From CAYNRE01 sp964399535 (GTDB taxonomy: Bacteria; Planctomycetota; Planctomycetia; Pirellulales; CAYNRE01): DNA of 59,498 bases. Under the pieces are notes generated by a model. It saw only the letters and a list, made by a program, of their open reading frames with translations. It was not told where the DNA came from and ran no database searches. Of this stretch, positions 42,901 through 49,447 are shown one piece after another. Where the stretch lies: contig CAYNRE010000073.1 in NCBI GenBank assembly GCA_964399535.1, positions 1 to 59,498 of the forward strand, given 5' to 3'. A program made the position numbers and the translations under genes. The stretch's first letter is position 1. Every line of letters begins with the position of its first letter.

Positions 42901-45900
42901 GCTCTCGACCGGCGTAACGGCGCTGGATATCAAACTGGCCGCCGATTTTCTTGATCCGTCTCGCTCGCTGGCTTACATCGCTTCGGGCGGATCAGGTGTG
43001 ACGATTGTCGACGTTACCGATTTCGCGCGACCTATCACCCTATCGCAGCTGAGTATTCCGGGCGTCATCAATAATGTATCGCTCGATGTCGTCCGCAAGA
43101 TTCTCGCGGCTTCAAGTCCGACGAGCGGCGTACATCTAATCGATGTGTCGGACCCCTCCCGACCCACGCTCGTACGCACCCTCGCGCAGGAGGGAACCGA
43201 CGAGGTTGCGGCGGTGGAACTGTACGACGGACTCGCCTACGTGGGCGTCGGCGGAAAGATTCGAAACTTCGACGTGCAAAGCGGCGAACTAAACGCCGAT
43301 TTCTCGATTGCCGGCCAGCGCGTAGTAGGGATGGCCCGCAGCGGCGACCGCCTGTATGTGACGGCCCGCGACACGACGTCGAACAAGTTTTCGCTCCGGT
43401 TGCTGGATATTTCGGCCAGCGGGCTCGCAGCGCAGGGCGTGCTCACCGTGCCGGACGTCACGACGCTGGGCGATCCCTATGTTACGAACGACATCCTCCG
43501 ACTCAGAAATATCCTCAATGCCTTTGGGGACATTATCGGGACATTCGAAGCGAGAAGCGACGTGGCTTGGATCCCGGCCGGTGATCGGATTGTTACGATC
43601 GATGTGGCGAACCCGCTAACCCCCGAGATCATCGCTGGCGCCTCGATCATCGCTCAAGGCGTGGTGAACGATATTGAGCTCAACGGATCGGGGCTAGGTG
43701 TCGTGGCTGGCGTCACGGGTAGCGTGAATGGTCCGGTTGGCAGCGCGATCGTGCTGCAAACGCCCTATCCGAATACTGTCAATCAAATCTTTACGCGGTT
43801 CAATTTGCCGTCATTCGGCGAGGCGATTGCGCTCAGCTCCGGCTTGGCCTATGTCGCGGATGGATCGCGCGGGCTGCAACTCGTGAGTTTTTTGCAGCGG
43901 GATACGGGCCTCACGCCCCCCACGGTCGGTCTCACTCCGCTGGCGGGTGACATTAACCCTGGCCAAGCGGGCATCCAACTGTTCGAGGGGTCGACCGTCA
44001 CCCTCGGCAATCGCATTACCGACGATGTCCAGGTGCGAAAGGTCGAACTGCTGGTCGATGGAACGGTGGTCCGCACGGAACTCTCGTATCCCTACGATCT
44101 GACTACCGTCCTTCCCACCCGCGCCCAGTCGGGCAACCAGGCCGTGCTGCAAGTCCGCGCCACCGATTCCGGCGGCAACAGCACTCTGTCCGACCCGATC
44201 GTGATCGACCTAACGGCCGATACAACAGCGCCATCGATCAGCACGCTCGATCCGACAGCCGGCAGCACGCAACCGATCTCGCGCCGCAAAGTGACGATAA
44301 TATTCTCTGAGGCGCTCGACCGGGCCACCATCAATCCCGCCAGTTTTGTGCTGCAAGGCCCCAGTGGGCCAATCGCGCCCATCTCCATCGATCTCCGCCA
44401 GCGTGATACGCAAGTCGAGATTCTCTATCCGCCGCTGGCCCAGGGGGCATACACCTTCGTCACGCACGCGGCTGCCGTGAAAGACCGCGCGGGCAATGCG
44501 CTCGGCGCGGCAGACATCAGCTCGACTTTCACCGTGGCGGCCGCTGTGTTCGTGCCGACAATTCGTTGGGTGAACGACGCCGGCGGCGAGTGGTCCACGG
44601 CCAGCAATTGGCTCGATATCGCCACGAATCTCCCGCGGATTCCCACCGCGACTGACGACGTCTTGATCGATGTGCCGACCGACGCCCAGATTACGTTCAG
44701 TACGGTTGAGACCACCGTCAATAGCGTGGTCTCCAATGAACGCTTCCAAATCACCGGCGGCCGACTGAACGTGACCGACACCATTCAGGTGAACAACACA
44801 TTCCTGCTGCGCGGACCCAATGTTAACAGCATTGCCACCTTGAGCGGAACGGTGCTGCGCGGGGCTGACGGAGAGGGGCTCACGATTGGCGGCCAAAGCC
44901 GGCTCGTGGCGGTGACGTTCCAGACCGACGTCACGATCAATGAACCGGCTACCTCGCTGCGTGTCGCTAACGGACTCGCCGTCCAGGGGACGATCACTTT
45001 CGGCTCACATGGCGGGCAGGCTTACAGGATTCTTGTGGAAGGCTCGCAAACCTGGTCTTCGGGAACGTTCGTGACGACCGGCGCCACCCCTGCGACGGCG
45101 CTGGTGATTATTCAACCTGTGGGCATCTCTACCCTGACCCTGGGTGAACAGGTGAATTTCCGAGCCCAAGTCCAGTTTGCCACCTCCCTGGGCACGGTAA
45201 GCAACCCGAGCCCTGATCAACTTTCTTTAATCAACTACGGCACGCTCACGGCGCTCGCTTCCACCCCAGCGAACAGGTTTGGAGTGTTTACGGCAACCGA
45301 ATCGTTCATCAATCACGGCACGATTGACACCCAAGACAGTGGCACCGTGTCGATCGGGGACAAGACTTTTGTCAACGCCGCGAGCGGTCGGATCAGGATC
45401 TTTAGCGCGCAGCAAATTGACGACATTGGCGTGGGAGCGCTCGGAAACGGGAACACAACGAGTTTTACGAACGCTGGTACCATCGAGCTCGTCAACACCT
45501 CGGCGAACATCTTTGAGAACTCCTTTAACGTCAATCAGGTCTTTACCAACACCGGTTCGATCTCCAACGACAAATCGCTCTTGACGATTTTCGGCTCCTA
45601 CACGAGCGCCGATGTCGCGAACATTCCCAATACCGGACGCGTCCTCTCGGCTGGAGTAATGGACAATACCGGGCGGACCTTTACCTATGCGAATACGGTC
45701 GGCACTTTCTCTCTTGGTGGCCGGACCCTGGGCGGGACAATCGTTCAGTCGGGCACGGCCTTGCTGTTCGTCAACGGCACGATCGTGGGAGTCACGCTGG
45801 AGGGGGACTTCAATTCTGGAGAGTTCTATACCGATCCCCTTTTCGGATTTCGTGCGTCTCGTTCGATGGCTGCGAAAGTTGAGCAAGGCCTCACGTTTCG

Positions 45901-47833
45901 AGGGACGATTTCGGACGGCTCCATAGAGTTCGTTGGGGCGGCCCAGACTGTTTCCGGCGGGACGTTTCAGTTTTCTTCGTTGACGGCCGGGCCTGCGGGG
46001 AACATATCCCTTCGAGCCACCACGGGCGGTACAGTCACATTGGATTCGACGGTTACCATTCGCACTGGCGTTGGCGGTGGTGCCAGGATCCACGGGAATT
46101 TCATCAACTACGCGCCGATCATCATGGACGCCGACTCGAAGCTTTTCCTAGAGGGCTTTCGGAGTGACACTGCCCCTGTGCCTTTCATTAATCGGGGCAC
46201 CATTACCATACCCACCTCCCGAAACCTGATACTTAGAAATCCCTTCACGAACGAAGGGCAGATTACCATCAGTGGCGGCACCTTGGATATTGACGCTGAA
46301 TTCCTGGGCGGCGTGGCGTTATTTAAGAATACGGGCGTCATCAACCAAACCAGCGGACTTACTGATTTCGAAAGTTTCACCGGTGGCAATCCCCGAAAAG
46401 TTAAAACGGCCGACTTAGGAAACTTTAATGTCACGGGCGGGGAGGTCGTATTCAGAGATGACTTTGAGCTCGATAATTCCAACGCCACGCTGGTGATCGG
46501 CTCGACCTCGCGATGGTTCCTGGGAGATTCCAAAATCACTGGGGGCACGATCCAAGTCGCTCCGACAGCCACGCTCGTGAGCCGTGGGGTACTGAAAGAT
46601 GTTACCGTCAACGGAAATGTCGGCGACCAGAGCGGTCCTCTAGCACTTGTTGGCGATGTCGATGTCAACGGTAACGTCACGCAATTCGAGGGACTGAAGT
46701 TCGGCCACACCTCGCTCTACGCCGGAATTCCGCTCGTTATCCGCGGCGGCTCGTTCCTGTTGGGGTCTGGCGGCGCGGCTGCCACCATCACCGGCACGAC
46801 GGGGGTCCCTAACGTAACGCTCGAAGCCGATGTGGTTCTGAAAGGAAACAAAGTCAACGCCACGTTCACCCAACCACTCACGAATCGCGGCCAAATTATC
46901 TCCGACCCGAGCCCCGGAGTGTTTTTCGACGCGGATCGTCTCTTCCACTTTACCGCGGCACCGATTACGAACGAAGGAACCCTGTCGGCCATCAACCGTG
47001 GGGTGCTGCGGATCAACAACCTGGCGGCGCCCAACTCCGGCATCGTTTCCGCAGCGGTCGACTCCAAGGTGGAATTCACCGGCGCTTTCGCCCAAACCGC
47101 CGCCGGCACAACGCGCGTCGACATCGGCGGCACAGCGGCCACTCAATTCGGCCTCGTCGCGGTGACCGGATCGGCCACACTCGCCGGCACGCTCGACGTG
47201 CAATTCGTCGGCGGCTTCACCCCGGTCGCGGGCAACAGCTTCCAAGTGATGACCTACGCCTCCGCCAGCGGCGCCTTCGGCGCAGTCAACGTCACTGGGT
47301 TACCGGCCGGGCTCACCGCAACGCCGGTCTACAACGCCACCAATCTCACGATCGTCGTCGGCGCCGGGTTGGCCGCCGTGGATACGCAGCGGTCCGCAAT
47401 CAACATCGATCCATTGGACGCTGCTCTCCTGCCGACATTCGTCCACGAGGGGATCGCGCGCTGGTCCGACCAGACGCCGGAATTTGCCGGTCGGCTGGCG
47501 GGCGTGCAATGGCATATCGCAGACTTGCCCGGCAACACGCTCGGCTCGGCCGCAGTCGACGCCGTGTGGCTCGACATCGATGCCGCTGGTTACGGCTGGT
47601 TCATCGATCCGACGCCGCATGACAGCGAAGAGTTCGACTGGCTGGAGAACGACGAGCTCCTGGCACGCAGACCCAGTGCGGCTGCCGAGCAAATGGACCT
47701 CTTGACGGTAGTCCTGCACGAACTGGGGCATACGCTCGGTCTCGAACATACGGACGACGCCACCGACCACTCGAATCCGATGCACGAATCGCTTTCGCCA
47801 GGTGAACGCCGGCTGCCTCGCAAACTGCATTAG
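33992..47833 (+). CDS. Giant LEPR-XLL protein with haloperoxidase and zinc-protease motifs (about 4,613 aa)
   Basis: ATG 33992 is chosen because GAGG at 33979-33982 lies 9 bases upstream and the LEPR-XLL motif (QLEERRLLSVT) then falls at residues 20-30. An alternative GTG at 33941 has AGGAGG 12 bases upstream and would add 17 residues. Modules in order: five 49-aa repeats, DUF4114, Ig-like domains, vanadium-dependent haloperoxidase-type domain (about 800-1187), Ig/Big_5-like and CNA-B-like modules, HELGHGLGLEH motif (2376-2386), two choice-of-anchor-D-like modules, TSP3-type calcium segment, LVIVD-like propeller repeats, Big_5-like module, long beta-helix-like region, and a C-terminal matrixin-like segment with HELGHTLGLEH (4576-4586). 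It is predicted exported or at the surface. The combination of oxidative and proteolytic modules is unusual. Parts, for example 39.45-41.8 kb, are less GC-biased than the flanks. Confidence 0.9.
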   Translation: MYRNPATARVRKPVHRSLHGWQQLEERRLLSVTSSDTAMHGNGSLDSLGPLPLAASAVASLPTPAQADKPGFFDPAASQFFLKQTFGQGVSDDQFGYGPVGANWVRLVGDWDGDGGDSVGFYDPATSNWFLKNTPGQGISDITFSYGAPGKGWSPIVGDWNGDGRDTVGFYDPAQAQWFLKNTLGQGLSDVMFFYGARGANWAPLVGDWNNDGRDSAGFYDSAQAQWFFKNNTTAGLSEVTFLYGAKGSAWQPLVGDWDADGRDSAGFYDASRAQWFLKNVPVQGMSDVTFNYGPAGQSWQALVGDWFTPADRTAIAENPGTAYQAPGGSNQKVPTAFTLLSRDASLVNELGWYRVDDALGRIGTLYPGDPGYAQAVLSQGSPQTLFRYNQPIGTQTSVELPGGGYFGLFLVQNDTLEAWRQRNPSNSADGLPLVFFSFRQANPDNFDHVHNPSANVFGWEDRKNGGDQDYNDLVGQFDYGTPVDVSGAVNHPPTFTAGDNVQVLEDSPPAIFVNWATNLSPGPPAEAGQTLAFLVDVDHPELFAAAPQITPDGTLYFTPAADAFGIAQVTVRLRDSGGTAQGGSDTSAAQQFTINISSAANAPAIDAALLRDTAPAALTNSDGVTFDPRIAGTVFAPEGLASLTAAVDGGASIPVTVNTDGTFVFDPPLARDGSADGQHVVHFVARDPLGNAGTFDLTFRLDTQAPVLPALSVSAASGFVAPQTSNAGRVTLLGATVPGISVTLVETSSTALASNTGGFQFVSVPLNLGDNTFTSVATDAAGNVGQTPTVIRRVEATAQQDPVLRWNQAVLDAVRLDASYPTFASRAMAMVHTAIYDAVNAVEGRTGYYVTLAAPSGISLEAAVTGAAHQVLSYLYPALQSTFDSVKAASLAQVPDGSAETGGLNFGTSIGDAIVALRTHDGWDDFVDYVPTNAPGRWQPTEPIYAVALDPHWANLEPFSGTVLDQFAPAGPPSLISQEWATAFDDVKSLGRFDSTTRTADQLQIARFWADGPGTDSPPGHWNHIAQQVARAEGNSIAENARLFAMLDIALADAAIVSWQAKYQHDLWRPITAILNADTDGNDLTSVDAGWLPLLVTPNFPEYTSGHSTFSSAGATVLTAVFGDDYAFTTTSSGLPNVTRSFASFDAAAVEAGRSRIYGGIHYEFSNQDGRTSGQALAAHILSTFDSAADTQAPKVVFEADSGLVTATNLQLAGRVLDNLSGIVSLTASIDGGAASPVTFDGLGNFNFATSLAVNGSADGAHQLSFVATDFQGNISSTPFAFTLDTQAPSLDIQTPEQRSDLTPGALLSGNVNATGSSIVELKYAFTGQPARTIAFNPQTGDFSVSLDYAALGIGATTLTISTRDSAGHTTSVNRNLNVAERVPFAIDRFTPLNGARDVGSTYRPQVFFSRAVNPTSLSANNFYATGPDGAKLAANIVPAGDGSFAWLFFTQPMPGGSQITVHLDGSTILAAADGTMLDADGNGTAGGQFTFKFSTVSLTPLIGTSLSGKIVEAGPDLKPMTFDDIRVGPDQVMHTADDVFLTPLAGVKVFILGLESQFVLTDASGNFHFDSVPAGNVKLAIEGRTATNAPSGVFFPEMVMDLMLEAGRANTVMGTMGTDEQKRANRERLEVYLPRLETSILQNVSNSTATMITVGAEAAANLTAQQRSLLTLNVLPGSLRDQNGNPVAAGQVGISTVPPTLVREMLPPGLLQHTFDITVQAPGITNFATPAPMTFPNLFGATPGEQLNFLSFDHTTGRLVIEGSATVSADGLSVSTNPGTGITHPGWHGLTPLGSPTRPDNDDDDGATGDLFSYEITSELITSRGTGVATPAAASAQVGVMESIGVTDNPNFRLAAAVSNPGVTDYLLAADLDKVRFSYKNTTPSRGGRGSQVRVKITIDPKYAHKYLDNFHTQTASLPAGGSQIFEFTFKSAKTLKLDHDALIGVKYKFEAFEVTKSGATRPLPESGEYYLYRLLDASDTTSADGSLEFADTLNDGVGKVVRTRTFDYLGDPDARPFWTEPTPIPSAYRIEETTGGYKFQFDPVLTQNAQQASFRLLTPAPYRLLDTGIFATGNGVAPETIYLNKAEFVQEFTNLAKGSSPVQLVVEYDSAWLAAGTNTFQITRNTAAGEFTTFEKLPLGADAGRVRFALEDILFLGRGKVDVTFSSTEMPATLTSNARRRDVYTITPKDDFTLTAERNYGVKSNVPGLTSTETRIAPVGYLTQDQITLFQQPGKLSAIFESFFNELQLRYSAVAPGITFSPQAAPAGKNAFELHWKTDPLPTESPNEVAHFEVRSEDSIKAYLTEQATPNLTLTPAQKAYRIAQFLSSSRRDSTLSHQGVVHVQRLFAPYASLRVNLNEQDLVNLMAGVVAHELGHGLGLEHTAFVTTAGTAELQTIFVASGLSHFNLSFGGATTRDIPFNATSLEVAKELGLLPGLRGKYFGVSGQNGGPYTVEFLARTEGVSDESLFGIDIPLLSGANVTVIEAQRGSSVQTGFKEVKVEGVTGRDDILRSTTTVERLRFKENISEVWLRMSLAVEWGDVEARLAPKILEEVVRINTTRSLRPAPITTAPAPGEPLNANRDDFFYDGPGLVAVLDSETFDGSAALDFGVAAPGLPVTKRVSLFNFGGEPAVIRSIGVTQGVARFSTPQLPVTTLQPGDTLEFEITFVPELNFESTGRLVIDTDINPLNLQDSSIELRGSGGGADTPALSVNDYYNNRGASRVGELKGFPGEFFVPKLTNNGTAPLTIMEIRVAAGQGFGEYNVDPLPAPVVLAPGESYRVGYSFRASKIGLRPGAIEVLSNDPRTPLVRLPVVATGVITNDDFFTYEGADLGNDYVVVGDMLSFENNLPDLRTRSDNAGNWEFFLPAETGVLVNTYDPVSGLIATGRSFTNASGVITELNMGNFIPSIFPDADGDGLPDDIEFAVGTNPNRIDTDGDGKNDFAELDNGQNPIDDRPAANGIVSALSTGVTALDIKLAADFLDPSRSLAYIASGGSGVTIVDVTDFARPITLSQLSIPGVINNVSLDVVRKILAASSPTSGVHLIDVSDPSRPTLVRTLAQEGTDEVAAVELYDGLAYVGVGGKIRNFDVQSGELNADFSIAGQRVVGMARSGDRLYVTARDTTSNKFSLRLLDISASGLAAQGVLTVPDVTTLGDPYVTNDILRLRNILNAFGDIIGTFEARSDVAWIPAGDRIVTIDVANPLTPEIIAGASIIAQGVVNDIELNGSGLGVVAGVTGSVNGPVGSAIVLQTPYPNTVNQIFTRFNLPSFGEAIALSSGLAYVADGSRGLQLVSFLQRDTGLTPPTVGLTPLAGDINPGQAGIQLFEGSTVTLGNRITDDVQVRKVELLVDGTVVRTELSYPYDLTTVLPTRAQSGNQAVLQVRATDSGGNSTLSDPIVIDLTADTTAPSISTLDPTAGSTQPISRRKVTIIFSEALDRATINPASFVLQGPSGPIAPISIDLRQRDTQVEILYPPLAQGAYTFVTHAAAVKDRAGNALGAADISSTFTVAAAVFVPTIRWVNDAGGEWSTASNWLDIATNLPRIPTATDDVLIDVPTDAQITFSTVETTVNSVVSNERFQITGGRLNVTDTIQVNNTFLLRGPNVNSIATLSGTVLRGADGEGLTIGGQSRLVAVTFQTDVTINEPATSLRVANGLAVQGTITFGSHGGQAYRILVEGSQTWSSGTFVTTGATPATALVIIQPVGISTLTLGEQVNFRAQVQFATSLGTVSNPSPDQLSLINYGTLTALASTPANRFGVFTATESFINHGTIDTQDSGTVSIGDKTFVNAASGRIRIFSAQQIDDIGVGALGNGNTTSFTNAGTIELVNTSANIFENSFNVNQVFTNTGSISNDKSLLTIFGSYTSADVANIPNTGRVLSAGVMDNTGRTFTYANTVGTFSLGGRTLGGTIVQSGTALLFVNGTIVGVTLEGDFNSGEFYTDPLFGFRASRSMAAKVEQGLTFRGTISDGSIEFVGAAQTVSGGTFQFSSLTAGPAGNISLRATTGGTVTLDSTVTIRTGVGGGARIHGNFINYAPIIMDADSKLFLEGFRSDTAPVPFINRGTITIPTSRNLILRNPFTNEGQITISGGTLDIDAEFLGGVALFKNTGVINQTSGLTDFESFTGGNPRKVKTADLGNFNVTGGEVVFRDDFELDNSNATLVIGSTSRWFLGDSKITGGTIQVAPTATLVSRGVLKDVTVNGNVGDQSGPLALVGDVDVNGNVTQFEGLKFGHTSLYAGIPLVIRGGSFLLGSGGAAATITGTTGVPNVTLEADVVLKGNKVNATFTQPLTNRGQIISDPSPGVFFDADRLFHFTAAPITNEGTLSAINRGVLRINNLAAPNSGIVSAAVDSKVEFTGAFAQTAAGTTRVDIGGTAATQFGLVAVTGSATLAGTLDVQFVGGFTPVAGNSFQVMTYASASGAFGAVNVTGLPAGLTATPVYNATNLTIVVGAGLAAVDTQRSAINIDPLDAALLPTFVHEGIARWSDQTPEFAGRLAGVQWHIADLPGNTLGSAAVDAVWLDIDAAGYGWFIDPTPHDSEEFDWLENDELLARRPSAAAEQMDLLTVVLHELGHTLGLEHTDDATDHSNPMHESLSPGERRLPRKLH
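34202..34912 (+). repeat. Five tandem 49-aa repeats (FG-GAP/VCBS-like)
   Basis: Units begin at 34202, 34349, 34496, 34643 and 34790, exactly 147 bases apart. Each starts GF(Y/F)D.A.(A)QWFLKN and ends LVGDWDGDGRDS or a variant. The Asp/Asn-rich turn suggests a calcium-binding loop and one blade or strand set per unit. Confidence 0.9.
35150..35440 (+). other. DUF4114 domain in the second giant protein
   Basis: The segment carries GYFGLFLVQNDTL, then FFSFRQANPDNFDH and the diagnostic GWEDRKNGGDQDYNDLV, which is the conserved end of DUF4114. The domain is common in calcium-binding bacterial surface proteins. Confidence 0.85.
36390..37550 (+). other. Vanadium-dependent haloperoxidase (PAP2-type) domain in the second giant protein
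   Basis: The domain opens VLRWNQAVLDAVR and AMVHTAIYDAVNAV, as in bacterial vanadium haloperoxidases. All vanadate-binding motifs are visible: K1063 in KYQHDLWRP with R1070, S1106-G1107-H1108 in YTSGHSTFSSAGA, and R1157 with H1163 in SRIYGGIHYEFSN. Known family members oxidise halides with hydrogen peroxide or act as phosphatases; which applies here cannot be told from sequence. Confidence 0.85.
41060..41330 (+). other. Internal metzincin-type zinc site
   Basis: GVVAHELGHGLGLEHTAF gives the complete HExxHxxGxxH zinc-binding motif (His 2376, 2380 and 2386, with catalytic Glu 2377). I could not identify a clear Met-turn downstream, so activity is uncertain. Confidence 0.6.
42735..42880 (+). 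other. TSP3-type calcium-binding repeats
   Basis: DADGDGLPDDIEFAVGTNP followed by DTDGDGKNDFAELDNGQNP gives two consecutive thrombospondin type 3-like calcium loops. Confidence 0.85.
44560..47380 (+). other. Beta-helix/autotransporter-like region of the second giant protein
   Basis: The segment opens WVNDAGGEWSTASNW, the usual start of bacterial beta-helix passenger modules. About 900 residues of short strands rich in Asn, Gly and Thr follow (GTITIPTSRNLILRN, GQITISGGTLDI), ending with VTGSATLAGTLDVQFVGGF. Confidence 0.7.
47390..47833 (+). other. C-terminal matrixin-like zinc-protease segment
   Basis: The last about 145 residues contain GYGWFIDPTPHDSEEF, MDLLTVVLHELGHTLGLEH (zinc His 4576, 4580 and 4586) and a Met-containing NPMHESLSPGERRLP, which can act as the Met-turn. 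This is a common C-terminal segment of large planctomycete surface proteins. Whether it is an active protease is unknown. Confidence 0.7.
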
Positions 47834-48618
47834 GGTCGTCGTGCTGGAAATTCGTGTTAAAAAGGCGCTTCGACGACGTACAGCGCCATGGTTCGATGCG
47901 GTTGCAATCCCAGTCTCACATCATCGATTGCAGCCCCTTGCGCGCGTCGGGTCACATCGAGCGGAGCCTGCTATCAGTTTGGCGGGAGGCGCGTTTGAGT
48001 TCCAAGATCTGCCTGTAGTACGCTCGGATCCGCGGGACACGGATAGGTCTTGCGGTCGTCAGGGACGCTTGAAAATGGCCGAGCTGATGTCTGCCAGCTA
48101 GCGGGGCGCGCCCGGTAAACCTGGTGCCTACAATGCTAAGGGCTTCGCGAAGCCACCAACTTCGCAATGTCGCGCCCACGCCCGCAGAGCCGGATGCATG
48201 GAGATCGTGCTGAGCGCTTACGATCGTGCTTGTCCGGTTCGAGGGAGGCTGTGTTGAGTAATCCCGTCGGTTCCACGCTCCCTTTGTAAAGGAGAAGGAA
48301 CAACTGGTGGAGTGATCCAGCACTTCTATCCCATAGGTTCTGATTATGGGCGACACGGAAATACCTTGGCATGAGTTCTTGCCGAGGCTGTGTAACCGTT
48401 ACCCGTCGCCCCCGGCCAGTCCAACTCACCCGACTAGCGCCAAAATCACCCGCGCCGCAACGTGCCTCGGGGGCATCGGCCGATGACAATTTGGTCGAAG
48501 CCGCCGCATTTGGACACGTCGGTGTTTTTCCCCGACGCGCCGAACGCCTGCGGCGAATTGCACTCGGCCACATCGACCGACGGGACTTTGGTGCTGTCGC
48601 CCATATCGATGAACCGGC
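47834..48618. other. Intergenic region between the giant gene and the IS66 element
   Basis: There is no intact gene. It contains the possible group II intron fragment listed separately. It also has GTAACCGTTACCCG at 48392-48405, which resembles the IS66 end candidate at 48619. A loose 7-bp inverted repeat (GTCGTCG/CGACGAC, 47835-47877) follows the giant gene stop and lacks a T-tract. Confidence 0.4.
48080..48300 (+). ncRNA. Possible group II intron fragment, intron protein missing
   Basis: GAGCCGGA (48187-48194) can pair with TCCGGTTC (48233-48240) around an inner GATCGT/ACGATC stem. It is followed by GAGGGAGG. This is the characteristic hairpin found upstream of the reverse-transcriptase frame in bacterial group II introns. 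The upstream CAACTTCGCAATGTCGCGCCC also fits. No reverse transcriptase or domain V follows, so at most a 5' relic remains. The boundaries are uncertain. Confidence 0.4.
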
Positions 48619-48638
48619 GTAACCGTCACACGAACCAC
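48619..48638 (+). mobile_element. Candidate left terminal inverted repeat of the IS66 element
   Basis: GTAACCGTCACACGAACCAC has the GTAA start typical of IS66-family ends and lies 77 bases before tnpA. I could not find its complement after tnpC, so the right end is unidentified or lost. Confidence 0.4.
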
Positions 48639-48695
48639 ATCTTGACGCACCTGCTAGCCTGAGGTTTTCGAACCCCTACCTCAGGAGTGCGAGCG

Positions 48696-49037
48696 ATGGT
48701 TAAGCGTCAACGTCGGAGCCGGGCCGATTCCTTAGAGTACTGGCGACAGCAGATTGCCGACTGGAAGCAGAGTGGTCAGACGATACGGGCGTTCTGCAGC
48801 CAATGGAACCTCACGGAATCGCAATTCCATTTGTGGAAGCGGATGCTCGGCGTCAAGCGAACGAAGACCTCGGCAGGGTCGGTCAACGGTCCGACGCCCG
48901 CCTTCGTTCCTGTGTCGGTCGCTGGCCCGAGGGGCTCGCCGATCATGCTAAAGATTCACGGCGCCACGCTCCGCATCGAACCTGGCGTTGACGTTGAACT
49001 GCTTCGCACCGTTCTGCAGTCTCTGAAGGCAAGCTGA
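48696..49037 (+). CDS. tnpA: IS66 family accessory protein TnpA
   Basis: The 113-aa protein starts at ATG 48696, with AGGAG 8 bases upstream. The N-terminus is basic and contains EYWRQQIADWKQSGQTIRAF and WNLTESQFHLWKRMLG, the HTH-like start of IS66 TnpA. The C-terminus (IEPGVDVELLRTVLQSLKA) is also typical. Its stop codon overlaps the tnpB start (TGATG), which indicates translational coupling. It is required with TnpB for transposition in known IS66 elements. Confidence 0.9.
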   Translation: MVKRQRRSRADSLEYWRQQIADWKQSGQTIRAFCSQWNLTESQFHLWKRMLGVKRTKTSAGSVNGPTPAFVPVSVAGPRGSPIMLKIHGATLRIEPGVDVELLRTVLQSLKAS

Positions 49038-49393
49038 TGCTCGCGCTCGTGCCTGGCACCATGGCGATCTACTTCTGCATCGGTGCTACCGACATGCGGA
49101 AGGGATTCGACGGCCTGATGCGACTCGCGGAGCAGCAAGCTGCACGAGACGTGCTCCAGGGCGGTCTGTTCATTTTCGTCAATCGCCGCCGTGACCGAGT
49201 CAAGCTGCTCTGGTGGGATGAAGACGGTTTGGCGATTTGGTACAAACGGCTCGAAGTCGGCACTCTTGAGTTGCCGGCTGTCAACGAAGATGCCAAGCAC
49301 GTGTCGCTCACGCCCACCGAACTGAGTTTGCTCTTGGGCGGCATCGAACTGGCGAGTGCGCGAAGGCGGAAACGATATCGAAAAACCGCTTGA
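49037..49393 (+). CDS. tnpB: IS66 family accessory protein TnpB (Orf2-like)
   Basis: The 118-aa protein begins near VPGTMAIYFCIGATDMRKGF and has DGLAIWYKRLE, both hallmarks of the IS66 Orf2 family. It is full length for the family (about 110-120 aa). Its start overlaps the tnpA stop by one base. The tnpC gene follows 54 bases downstream. Confidence 0.95.
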   Translation: MLALVPGTMAIYFCIGATDMRKGFDGLMRLAEQQAARDVLQGGLFIFVNRRRDRVKLLWWDEDGLAIWYKRLEVGTLELPAVNEDAKHVSLTPTELSLLLGGIELASARRRKRYRKTA

Positions 49394-49447
49394 GATGTTT
49401 TTCCATTCCGAGCGAACCTTTTCAATGCTTGGCGCGTTGTATGGGTT

